64,000 nucleotides of DNA, from the NCBI GenBank assembly GCA_025210475.1, contig JAOARW010000046.1, forward strand, positions 1 to 64,000, written 5' to 3'. Of this stretch, positions 45,907-55,601 are shown in pieces. The position numbers were made by a program, and so were the translations under genes. The notes beneath the pieces are model-generated. The model made no database searches and was not told the origin of the DNA. It saw only the letters and a list, made by a program, of their open reading frames with translations. The DNA is from Carboxylicivirga sp. (GTDB lineage Bacteria; Bacteroidota; Bacteroidia; Bacteroidales; Marinilabiliaceae). Position 1 is the first letter of the stretch; each line of letters starts with the position of its first letter.

Positions 45907-46935
45907 ATGGAAGAAAGAAAGATATTAATAATATATACCGGAGGTACAATTGGTATGGTTATCGATCCGGAAACCAATTCATTGGTGCCTTTCGATTTCG
46001 AGAGTATATCAAAGCAAGTACCTGAATTACGAAAGTTTGATTTTCAGGTCAAGAGTATTTCTTTCGAACCACTCATCGATTCTTCAGATATGCACCCGGA
46101 GATATGGACTAAGCTGGTAGGTATTATCGAAGAAAACTATTCCTTGTACGATGGATTTGTGATTCTTCATGGAACAGATACGATGGCATACACGGCCAGC
46201 GCTTTGAGTTTTATGCTTCAGAATCTTAAAAAGCCAGTTGTGCTTACTGGAAGTCAATTGCCTTTGGGAACCATTCGTACCGACGGAAAAGAAAATTTAA
46301 TTACAGCACTTGAAATTGCTGCAGCACAAAAAAACAGGCAGGCACTCGTACCTGAAGTCTGTATTTATTTTAAGGATAAACTTTTCAGAGGTAATCGCAC
46401 CACAAAGTATAATGCCGAACATTTTCATGCCTTCCGCTCTGATAACTATCCGCCTTTGGCCGAAGCGGGTATTCATCTAAAATATAACTATCCCTACATT
46501 CGCTACACCACCTTAAACGGAACTTTTCGTGTAGCACGGCAAATGGATACCAATGTGGCATTGCTTCGGATATTTCCGGGTATTAATAAGGAGGTAGTTA
46601 AGGCCGTATTAAATATTCCTAACATAAAAGCAGTGGTGCTCGAAACCTATGGTTCGGGAAATGCTCCAACAAAAAAATGGTTTCTCGATGCCATCAAGGA
46701 GGCATTGGATCGTAACCTGATTATATTGAATGTAACCCAGTGCCTGGCTGGTAGCGTTGAAATGTGGCGCTACGAAACAGGGGTTCACTTGTTAGAATTA
46801 GGTGTAGTAAGTGGTTATGATATGACGACTGAGGCGGCTGTAACCAAGTTGATGTATTTACTGGCTAACTGCTCATCGGTTGATGAAGTAAAAGCCAACT
46901 TGAATAAATCGCTACAGGGTGAGATTCACATATAA
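45907..46935 (+). CDS. ansA: Type I L-asparaginase
   Basis: Hydrolyses asparagine to aspartate and ammonium in the cytosol. The 342-residue protein shows the asparaginase motifs IIYTGGTIGM (catalytic Thr in TGGTIG), DGFVILHGTDTMAYTASALSF in pieces with the second catalytic Thr, KPVVLTGSQLP and YGSGNAP. Absence of a signal peptide and the length support the type I cytosolic form. It lies 16 bp after tatD and produces ammonium, the substrate of the neighbouring glutamate dehydrogenases (contextual link, inference). Confidence 0.95.
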   Translation: MEERKILIIYTGGTIGMVIDPETNSLVPFDFESISKQVPELRKFDFQVKSISFEPLIDSSDMHPEIWTKLVGIIEENYSLYDGFVILHGTDTMAYTASALSFMLQNLKKPVVLTGSQLPLGTIRTDGKENLITALEIAAAQKNRQALVPEVCIYFKDKLFRGNRTTKYNAEHFHAFRSDNYPPLAEAGIHLKYNYPYIRYTTLNGTFRVARQMDTNVALLRIFPGINKEVVKAVLNIPNIKAVVLETYGSGNAPTKKWFLDAIKEALDRNLIILNVTQCLAGSVEMWRYETGVHLLELGVVSGYDMTTEAAVTKLMYLLANCSSVDEVKANLNKSLQGEIHI

Positions 46936-46957
46936 ATATGAGCTCGTCGTATTTATA
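46931..46957 (+). terminator. Weak AT-rich hairpin after ansA
   Basis: TATAAATA (46931-46938) pairs with TATTTATA (46950-46957). It overlaps the ansA stop region and has no U-run, so termination here is uncertain. The remaining ~145 bp up to the exbB promoter (47103) hold nothing I recognise. Confidence 0.35.
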
Positions 46958-47102
46958 AAGTAGTGTTTTAATTGCATAATCTTTTTGCTTCTATTTTAGA
47001 AACTTATAATGTAAATTGTTGTTGTTTTTATGACAGCTATCATTGATTTATTCATATGAATGGCTCAAAGTGTTGTGAATAACGAAAATTAACAGTTCAA
47101 AG

Positions 47103-47131
47103 TTTGTAATTGACTTTTTTTTTGTAATTTG
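47103..47131 (+). promoter_or_regulatory. Promoter of the exbB operon
   Basis: TTTG (47103-47106), 18 bp, then TAATTTG (47125-47131) closely fits the Bacteroidetes promoter pattern. It gives a leader of about 120 nt before exbB. Confidence 0.6.
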
Positions 47132-47255
47132 CAACCCTGAAAAATTAAAGGGTTTGAACCTTTTTAGAATCTTAATAAAAGGAGACAAAAGGGGACAACA
47201 TTAAACTATTTTGAGTATTAACAATACTAATACGAATCAAAATTTTTAGCAGACT

Positions 47256-48065
47256 ATGAAAAAGCTATTTGCGTTTTTAGCAGTAATTGGAATGCTGAGT
47301 ACCGGTGCCAATGCCGTATATGCTCAGGACGATGAAAATGTAGCAGGCGATGCTACAACTATGGTTGATAACTCAGCCGCAAGTGATGACCAGGCGACAG
47401 CTGTTGAAGAAGGAACAGCCGAAGCACCAAAAGGAATTCACAAAGAAATTAAAGTGAAATTCATCGAAGGTGGTGCCATCTTTATGAGTTTCGTATTGTT
47501 ATGTCTAATCTTCGGTTTAGCGTTAGCAATTGAAAGAATTATTTACTTGAACCTATCTTCTACAAACACGAAGAAGTTGCTTCAAAACATCGAGAATGCT
47601 TTGAATGACGGTGGTGTTGAGGCTGGTAAGGAAGTGTGTCGTAACACAAGAGGCCCTGTTGCTTCTATTTTCTACCAGGGACTTGATCGTTTCGACGAAG
47701 GTATCGACGTAGTTGAGAAATCAGTTGTTTCTTACGGTTCAGTTCAAATGGGTCTTTTAGAAAAAGGTTTAACTTGGATTTCATTGTTTATCTCGCTTGC
47801 TCCTATGCTTGGTTTCATGGGTACTGTACTTGGTATGATTGAGGCGTTTGATAACATTCAGGCAATGGGTACTATTTCTGCAACAGCTGTAGCAGGTGGT
47901 ATTAAGCTGGCTCTGATTACCACTGTATCTGGTTTGATCGTAGCAATTATCCTTCAGGTATTCTACAACTACCTTGTGTCAAAAATTGACGGTATTGTAA
48001 ATACTATGGAAGATGCTTCTATCTCACTACTAGATATCTTGGTAAAGTATAACATGAAAAAATAA
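47256..48065 (+). CDS. exbB: MotA/TolQ/ExbB-family proton channel protein
   Basis: A 269-residue ExbB/TolQ protein with an N-terminal signal peptide (1-~23, ending AVYAQ) and an acidic linker (~24-65), then three membrane segments: about 75-95 (AIFMSFVLLCLIFGLALAI), 175-200 (WISLFISLAPMLGFMGTVLGM) and 215-240 (AGGIKLALITTVSGLIVAIIL). The G-x-x-x-L-G-x-V-x-G channel region is present. With two ExbD proteins downstream, it should power TonB-dependent import, or a TolQR-like or gliding-type motor, by proton flow. It is first in a four-gene operon. Confidence 0.93.
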   Translation: MKKLFAFLAVIGMLSTGANAVYAQDDENVAGDATTMVDNSAASDDQATAVEEGTAEAPKGIHKEIKVKFIEGGAIFMSFVLLCLIFGLALAIERIIYLNLSSTNTKKLLQNIENALNDGGVEAGKEVCRNTRGPVASIFYQGLDRFDEGIDVVEKSVVSYGSVQMGLLEKGLTWISLFISLAPMLGFMGTVLGMIEAFDNIQAMGTISATAVAGGIKLALITTVSGLIVAIILQVFYNYLVSKIDGIVNTMEDASISLLDILVKYNMKK

Positions 48066-48073
48066 TTGTCATT

Positions 48074-48520
48074 ATGACTAAGCTTTCAAAAATTTTAAAT
48101 ATTGTATTGTACCTGTTGCTTGCAGTGACTCTGGTATTTGCCGGCCTGTTCTTTTTTGGCGGTGAAGTTGAAGGAGCTGCGCGATATACACCAATATACA
48201 CCGAGTCTTTTTTGAACTGGGGTAAGTTGTTGATTTATATTGCAGCAGGTGTATCTCTTTTATTTGAAATATTCCATATGGTTGTTAATCCAAAGAATGC
48301 TGTGCGTTCTTTAATTTCAATCGGAGTGCTTGGTGTAATTGTATTGTTAGCGTATAGTATGGCAGACGATACACCACTTCAAATAACTGGATATGATGGT
48401 GCAGATAATGTTCCCGGTAGATTAAAAATGGCCGGTACCATTCTGTTCGGAACTTACATTCTGTTTGGAATTGTAATTGTTTCAATTCTTTATACAGAAT
48501 TATCACGTCTGTTTAAATAA
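48074..48520 (+). CDS. Small integral membrane protein of the exbB-exbD operon
   Basis: A 148-residue protein with about four membrane segments (ILNIVLYLLLAVTLVFAGLFF in pieces; WGKLLIYIAAGVSLLFEIF; LISIGVLGVIVLLAYSMA; ILFGTYILFGIVIVSILYT). I do not recognise a named family. It lies 8 bp after exbB and 32 bp before the first exbD, so it is likely an accessory subunit of the proton-driven complex. This is inference from the operon. Confidence 0.82.
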   Translation: MTKLSKILNIVLYLLLAVTLVFAGLFFFGGEVEGAARYTPIYTESFLNWGKLLIYIAAGVSLLFEIFHMVVNPKNAVRSLISIGVLGVIVLLAYSMADDTPLQITGYDGADNVPGRLKMAGTILFGTYILFGIVIVSILYTELSRLFK

Positions 48521-48552
48521 TGGCCCGATCCTTTAAGGATCATAAAAATTAA

Positions 48553-49134
48553 TTGTCTATGGCAAAAAGAGAAGTACAAGAAGTTAATGCAGGGTCAATG
48601 GCAGATATTGCTTTCTTGTTACTTATCTTCTTTCTGGTAACCACAACCATGGATACTGATACGGGTTTAGCAACGCTTCTTCCGCCACCGGTTGAAGAAG
48701 AACCTGAGGACACTCCGCCTGTAAAAGAGCGAAACGTTTTCACGGTGCTAATTAACAGCCAGAATCAGTTATTGGTAGAGGGCAAGCCAATGGAGGTAAG
48801 AGACTTGACAGAAGCAACAAAAGAGTTTATCTTAAATCCAATGGATGATGAGAATCTTCCTGAGAAAAAGGACATTGAGGTAGAGTTTTTTGGAACGAGA
48901 GAAGTAACCAAAGGGGTAATATCTCTGCAAAACGACCGTGATACAGAATATCAGACATATCTAATGGTTCAGAATGAGCTTCAAAGAGCGATTAATGAAC
49001 TGAGGGATGAATTATCAAAACAGAAATTTGGAAAGGTTTATAAAGAGCTGGAAAAAGAGGAGCAAAAAGCTGTTCGAGCGATTTATCCTAGAAAAATTTC
49101 AGAGGCAGAACCTAAAAACATAGGAGGAAAATAG
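48553..49134 (+). CDS. exbD: ExbD/TolR-family protein 1
   Basis: A 193-residue ExbD/TolR protein: a short cytosolic N-terminus, one membrane helix (about 14-32, SMADIAFLLLIFFLVTTTM) with the conserved functional Asp in the SMADIAFLL motif, and a periplasmic domain. The periplasmic part is longer than usual, with a charged insertion about residues 85-150. It works with ExbB to move protons. The next ExbD gene starts two bases after its stop. Confidence 0.95.
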   Translation: MSMAKREVQEVNAGSMADIAFLLLIFFLVTTTMDTDTGLATLLPPPVEEEPEDTPPVKERNVFTVLINSQNQLLVEGKPMEVRDLTEATKEFILNPMDDENLPEKKDIEVEFFGTREVTKGVISLQNDRDTEYQTYLMVQNELQRAINELRDELSKQKFGKVYKELEKEEQKAVRAIYPRKISEAEPKNIGGK

Positions 49135-49135
49135 T

Positions 49136-49609
49136 ATGGCAAAGTTCCGAAAAAAGAAAAGCGGAGGCGTGCAAGCTATTAATACCGCCTCGTTACCTGA
49201 TATTGTATTTATGTTGCTTTTCTTCTTTATGGTATCAACAACCATGAAGGAGGTGGACTTAAACGTTGAAGTTAAGCCTGCGCTAGCAACCGAACTTGTT
49301 AAGCTTGAGAAAAAAGAGTTGGTAACATTTATTTATGTGGGTGTACCTGCCAAAAAGTTTCAGTCTTTATATGGTAGTGAACCACGTATTCAGCTAAATG
49401 ATGCATTTTCAAGTGTTGATGACATTCAGAGTTATATCGCTCAATCGCGTGATAACATGAGTGAAGCTAACCAGTCAAAAATGATTGTTTCAATTAAGGC
49501 TGATAAAGAATGTCCAATGGGTGTTATTACCGATATCAAGCAGGCATTGCGTAAAGCTGCGGCTCTGAAGTTGAATTATTCAGCTGCTGAGTTGGCGGTA
49601 GATAGATAA
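49136..49609 (+). CDS. exbD: ExbD/TolR-family protein 2
   Basis: A 157-residue ExbD/TolR protein: membrane helix about 17-37 (SLPDIVFMLLFFFMVSTTM) with the conserved Asp of LPDIVFMLL, and a periplasmic domain ending in a helical, alanine-rich stretch (DIKQALRKAAALKLNYSAAEL). Two different ExbD proteins per ExbB are common in Bacteroidetes and may form a heterodimer. It is the last gene of the operon and ends at the terminator 49631-49660. Confidence 0.95.
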   Translation: MAKFRKKKSGGVQAINTASLPDIVFMLLFFFMVSTTMKEVDLNVEVKPALATELVKLEKKELVTFIYVGVPAKKFQSLYGSEPRIQLNDAFSSVDDIQSYIAQSRDNMSEANQSKMIVSIKADKECPMGVITDIKQALRKAAALKLNYSAAELAVDR

Positions 49610-49630
49610 AATATTCTATCCTTATATAGA

Positions 49631-49660
49631 AAAGGGAGGCTTTTGAGTCTCCCTTTTTTT
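49631..49660. terminator. Terminator between exbD and glutamate dehydrogenase 2
   Basis: A 10-bp stem (49631-49640 with 49647-49656) with a six-base loop is followed by seven T. The left flank is also A-rich, so it probably serves both convergent transcripts. Confidence 0.9.
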
Positions 49661-49690
49661 ATGTCCAAAAGTTTATCAATAAGGTTAACA

Positions 49691-51091
<1,401 letters not shown>

Positions 51092-51218
51092 TTATAACTG
51101 CTCTCTGGTGTTCCCTTTAAAGCTACTTTCAGTCAAAATCAGGGTTAATCGTTAATCATTCATTAATCAAAAAAAAGTTACGCAATTATTTTTCGAATTG
51201 CGATTAAAAGGTCAGGAA

Positions 51219-51291
51219 AGTAATCTTAACGATTTCAAAAGATTGCTTCTCTGTATTGATGTTCATTATTAAGCACTTGTTGTGCTTTTTA
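51219..51291 (+). promoter_or_regulatory. Leader with inverted repeat and terminator-like hairpin
   Basis: The divergent gap holds AGTAATCTT (51219-51227) with inverted partner AAGATTGCT (51239-51247), and then AAGCAC/GTGCTT (51271-51287, five-base loop) followed by a T-run. The last hairpin sits only about 30 bp before the start at 51320 and looks like an intrinsic terminator in the leader, so attenuation is possible. The remaining gap toward gdh2 (51044-51218) shows nothing I recognise. Confidence 0.5.
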
Positions 51292-51319
51292 TGTAACTTA
51301 TAGGTTTAACTTTTTTATC

Positions 51320-54300
51320 ATGACTAAGTTGTCGGCTTCAATTCCTTTATCAGATAAAAGTTCAGAACGTGTTCTGCAGACCTTGAACCAGATTCTTAAT
51401 ATTATTGAGTTGGAGAATCCCATTGATGAAACCATTGAAGAAATTGTTGACTCTTTGGGAGCAGGATTTACATATTCCGATATAAACATTCGAATTCGGT
51501 ATAAATCCATAGAATGCCAGACCGAAGTGATGGCAGAAACGATTAATGTTTTGACGGAACGTTTTTCTACGGTTGATGGAGGTAAGGGCATTATTGATGC
51601 CTATTATACAGAAGTTCATCCAGATTTGGATGAAGGACCATTTTCGAGAGATGAGCGATCCTTATTAAATCAATTGGCACGTTTGTTAACAGGATTTATA
51701 AACCGGATTGTTGCTGAGCGTAATCATTCCGAATCGGTGGAGCGGCTTAAAGAACTCTCTACAATTAACCGGACAACCCGTATTATTAATGAAGGTAAAT
51801 CGATTGATGATGTGCTGCAACAGATTGCTTTTGTGTTGCCATTGGGCTGGCAATATGCAGAGTATACGGTGGCGAGAATAATTCTTGGTGATAAAATCTA
51901 TCAAAGCGAATATTTTACCGAAACAGAATGGGTGCAAACGCAGCGATTCAATACAATTGACGGGCAGCAAGGTTCCATTGATGTGTTTTATACAAAGCGT
52001 TTTCCCTCGCTTAATAACGATCCCTTTTTAGCTGAAGAACGTGATTTGTTGATCAACTTGTCGCGATTGATTACGGATTTTCTAAACAGTCATCTGGCCG
52101 CACGAGAAAAGATTGAGCGACAGGAGCGCGTTAAAGAGCTTCAGACCATTAACAAAACATCAAAGATTATTGCTTTAAAAATGCCAATTGACTATACCTT
52201 AAGTCACATTGCTGAGATTATTCCGGCAGGCATGCAGCATCCGGAGTATTCAGCGGCACGTATTGTATTTGAACAACATGAATATTTGAGTGAAGGTTTT
52301 ATCGAAAGCCCATGGCTTTTGCGGCACTCGTTTGAAACCATTGAAGGGAAAGCCGGTGCCATTGAAATATATTATCAGAACGAATTGGCAAAAACACAGG
52401 AAGAGTTGTTTTTGAATGAGGAGAATGACTTGATCAAAAACCTGTCTCATCTGGTAGTGGGCTATCTGAATGGCGTAGAAGCAAGAAATTTAATGGAGCA
52501 GGTACGGAAGCCGATGATTAATCCTGTACTTAATGCCAAGGAGACAGATAAGGATGAAAATCAGCAAAGCAGTAAGCACCTGTTGCAAAATTTTATGCAC
52601 CGAAATAATGCTGCCCGGGATATTTATCACGATTTAATGCCTTTTAAAGTTAAAGAGATTCTGTTGGTTGCGACTCTTTACGATGCGTATGCCATAGAGA
52701 ATGAGGGGCGCTTTACTGAGCAGGTGATGGGTGGTTTTTATCAGTTACATCTAACGCAGGTGCCCCGTGTTACCGGCGTTACAACCTACGACGAAGCCAT
52801 GTCAAAGTTGAATGAGAAACATTTTGATTTGATCATTGTGATGGTGGGTGTTGAAAAGAAGTCACCCATGGCACTGAGTCAGATGGTGAAAAAGGAATAC
52901 CCTTATATCCCGATTTTTATGCTATTGAATAACGATAGTGATATCCCTTATTTCCAGGCTCGTCAGCGTGAATTGGGCGTATTGGATGAAATATTTGTCT
53001 GGAATGGCGATCCAAAGGTGTTTTCTTCCATGGTTTTTCATTTGGAGGATAAAGTGAATGTGGAGAACGATACCGAGATAGGATTGGCGCGGGTCATTTT
53101 ATTGGTTGAAGATTCCGTTCGTTATTATTCTAAATACCTGCCTTTATTGTATGCCAGTGTATTGGAGCAAACCAAGCGCCTGATTGATGATGTTAAAGAA
53201 GATGAATTGTATGCTGTTCTCCGGTTAAAAGCACGGCCTAAGATTCTTTTGGCGCGCACATATGAAGAGGCTATTGAAATATTTGAAAAATACCGCGACT
53301 ACCTGCTGTGCTTAATTTCAGATGTGGAATTTTCCAGAAATGGTCGTTTGGATGCCAATGCCGGTTTTGAATTGGTGAATTACGTTAAGAAGCAAATTAA
53401 GGATTTGCCTGTTATTTTGCAGTCATCCAAAATCGAATATTCACAGGACGCTTATGAGCTGAAAACCGTTTTTATCAATAAGTACTCCGAAAGCCTGATT
53501 CAGGATATTAAAACTTTTATTAGTCATTATCTGGGTTTTGGCAACTTTGCCTACAAAGATGCTCATGGCCGAACAATTGCTGTGGCTCGAAATTTAAAAG
53601 AATTTGAGCGTACCATGCGCAAAGTGCCAGTGGAGTCCATCGTTTATCATGCGCGAAAAAATCATTTCTCACTATGGTTAATGGCCAGGGGCGAGATAAA
53701 AATTGCGCGCAAGATTGCACCTTATCGAATATCGGATTTTGATGATGCCGAGCATATTCGGACTTATTTATTGGAGGTGATTACCCGACATCGTGAAGAG
53801 AAAAATCAGGGTAAGGTGATTGATTTTGATGAAACTGAAACCATTGATGCTACCAATATAGTTCGTCTGTCAGGTGGCTCATTAGGTGGCAAGGGACGTG
53901 GTTTATCATTTATCAACACATTGTTGTTTAATTTCGATTTTGGAACCTACGTACCTGGCATTAATATCCGAACACCTAAAACGACAGTTATTGGAACCGA
54001 TGAGTTTGAGCTCTTTATGGATCGAAATAATTTTCGTGAGCTTATATTCCGGAATCTGAATTACCACCAGATTAAAAAGATGTTTCTCGGAGGTGAGCTG
54101 TCTTTAAGTTTGGTAGATCGGCTCAAACGTTTGTTAACGATTTTTACCGAGCCCATCGCAGTTCGATCTTCCGGCTTGTTGGAGGATAGTCAAAAGCAAC
54201 CTTTTGCAGGCGTTTTCGAAACTTACTTATTGCCCAATAATGCTGTTAATATTGATGAGCGTCTGGCTGAACTATGTAATGCAGTCAAGCTAGTGTTTGC

Positions 54301-55537
54301 TTCGGTGTTTAGTGATAGTGCCCGTGCATTTACTGAAGCGGTTGATTTTAAGATTGAGGAGGAAAAGATGGCCGTGGTTATACAGGAGGCGGTCGGCCAC
54401 AAGTATGGCGATGCTTTTTATCCACACATTAGCGGCGTGGCGCAGTCCTATAATTATTATGCGTTTGGTCACATGAATCCCGAAGATGGTTTTGCGGTGA
54501 TGGCACTGGGATTTGGTAAATATGTTGTGGATGGCGAGAAAGCTTTGCGCTTTTGCCCGGTCTATCCTGATTTGGATAATAATTCGGCCAAAGACCAATT
54601 TAAAAACTCACAAACAGAGTTTTATGCCATTGATCTGCAAAAGAAGAATCTGAATTTGCTGGAAGGCGAAACGGCTGGCTTAACACGCCTAGATCTTTAC
54701 GAGGCAGAAATGCACGGTACTTTAATGCATCTGGCATCGGTTTATCATCCGGATAATAATACGATAGAATCGGGTCTGGCTGCCGATGGGCCGCGTATTA
54801 TCAACTTTGCTGACATATTAAGGTACAACTATATTCCATTGTCGAAAGCATTGGAGGTGATTTTGGATGTGGTGAAAGAAGCCATGGGTGCGCCGGTTGA
54901 AATTGAATTTGCAGTTGATCTTAACAAAGATAGAGAGGGGAATGCCAGTTTTTACTTACTTCAGATAAAACCATTACTGGGTGGGGCTCAGAATTACAGC
55001 ATTAACATGGATTGCATTTTGGAAGAGAAGGTGATTTTGCAATCGGGCCAGAGTATGGGGAATGGAAAAAACAAAACAATTTCAGACATAATTTACGTTG
55101 ACCTTTCAGTATTTGATAAGGCCGAAACACGTGAGATGGCTACTGAAATTGAACAGCTCAATGCCAAAATGAAGCGTGAGAACCGTCAGTATATATTAAT
55201 CGGCCCGGGCCGATGGGGAACGCGTGATCCATGGATTGGTATTCCGGTATCGTGGACGCAGATTTCGCAGGCAAAGATGATTGTGGAGACCGATTTAGAG
55301 AATTTTCCATTAGAAGCATCCGGGGGATCACATTTTTTTCATAATGTTACCACTATGCAAGTGGGCTATTGTTCGGTGGTTAATGGCGATAAAGATTCGT
55401 TTATCAGTTGGGACGATTTTCGGGAGGCAGACTTGATCGAACAAACAAAATTTTTCAGACATGCCCGCTTTAAACAAGCATTGATTTTAAGAATGGATGG
55501 TAAAAAAAGAAAAGCAATCGTTACTTTAGGCCGGTAA
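51320..55537 (+). CDS. Giant GAF-like x3 / receiver x2 / PPDK-type ATP-grasp protein
   Basis: A 1405-residue soluble protein. Order: three GAF-like repeats (about 15-125, 145-257, 273-388; shared RF-T-D/EG--G-I-YY and PF--EER--L cores), a degenerate receiver (~445-575, no Asp after DLIIVMVG), an intact receiver (~590-735: E597-D598, phosphoacceptor D668, Lys721) with a long insertion after its first strand, a linker, and a pyruvate-phosphate-dikinase/PEP-synthase N-terminal ATP-grasp domain (~846-1218: K858 in GGKGRGL, R949 in AVRSSGLLED, LQIKP with Lys for the usual Arg). The C-terminal ~150 residues contain GPGRWG (1295-1300) and GGSHFFHN with H1338. The swivelling phosphohistidine and PEP/pyruvate barrel domains of PEP synthase are absent. 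It is first in an operon with a paralogue and a GDH homologue. Confidence 0.85.
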   Translation: MTKLSASIPLSDKSSERVLQTLNQILNIIELENPIDETIEEIVDSLGAGFTYSDINIRIRYKSIECQTEVMAETINVLTERFSTVDGGKGIIDAYYTEVHPDLDEGPFSRDERSLLNQLARLLTGFINRIVAERNHSESVERLKELSTINRTTRIINEGKSIDDVLQQIAFVLPLGWQYAEYTVARIILGDKIYQSEYFTETEWVQTQRFNTIDGQQGSIDVFYTKRFPSLNNDPFLAEERDLLINLSRLITDFLNSHLAAREKIERQERVKELQTINKTSKIIALKMPIDYTLSHIAEIIPAGMQHPEYSAARIVFEQHEYLSEGFIESPWLLRHSFETIEGKAGAIEIYYQNELAKTQEELFLNEENDLIKNLSHLVVGYLNGVEARNLMEQVRKPMINPVLNAKETDKDENQQSSKHLLQNFMHRNNAARDIYHDLMPFKVKEILLVATLYDAYAIENEGRFTEQVMGGFYQLHLTQVPRVTGVTTYDEAMSKLNEKHFDLIIVMVGVEKKSPMALSQMVKKEYPYIPIFMLLNNDSDIPYFQARQRELGVLDEIFVWNGDPKVFSSMVFHLEDKVNVENDTEIGLARVILLVEDSVRYYSKYLPLLYASVLEQTKRLIDDVKEDELYAVLRLKARPKILLARTYEEAIEIFEKYRDYLLCLISDVEFSRNGRLDANAGFELVNYVKKQIKDLPVILQSSKIEYSQDAYELKTVFINKYSESLIQDIKTFISHYLGFGNFAYKDAHGRTIAVARNLKEFERTMRKVPVESIVYHARKNHFSLWLMARGEIKIARKIAPYRISDFDDAEHIRTYLLEVITRHREEKNQGKVIDFDETETIDATNIVRLSGGSLGGKGRGLSFINTLLFNFDFGTYVPGINIRTPKTTVIGTDEFELFMDRNNFRELIFRNLNYHQIKKMFLGGELSLSLVDRLKRLLTIFTEPIAVRSSGLLEDSQKQPFAGVFETYLLPNNAVNIDERLAELCNAVKLVFASVFSDSARAFTEAVDFKIEEEKMAVVIQEAVGHKYGDAFYPHISGVAQSYNYYAFGHMNPEDGFAVMALGFGKYVVDGEKALRFCPVYPDLDNNSAKDQFKNSQTEFYAIDLQKKNLNLLEGETAGLTRLDLYEAEMHGTLMHLASVYHPDNNTIESGLAADGPRIINFADILRYNYIPLSKALEVILDVVKEAMGAPVEIEFAVDLNKDREGNASFYLLQIKPLLGGAQNYSINMDCILEEKVILQSGQSMGNGKNKTISDIIYVDLSVFDKAETREMATEIEQLNAKMKRENRQYILIGPGRWGTRDPWIGIPVSWTQISQAKMIVETDLENFPLEASGGSHFFHNVTTMQVGYCSVVNGDKDSFISWDDFREADLIEQTKFFRHARFKQALILRMDGKKRKAIVTLGR

Positions 55538-55601
55538 ATCTAAACAGTAGTTTTAGGATGCAATCCTGAAGTGAACATTGAGTAATCAGAAAATCGATTA
55601 A

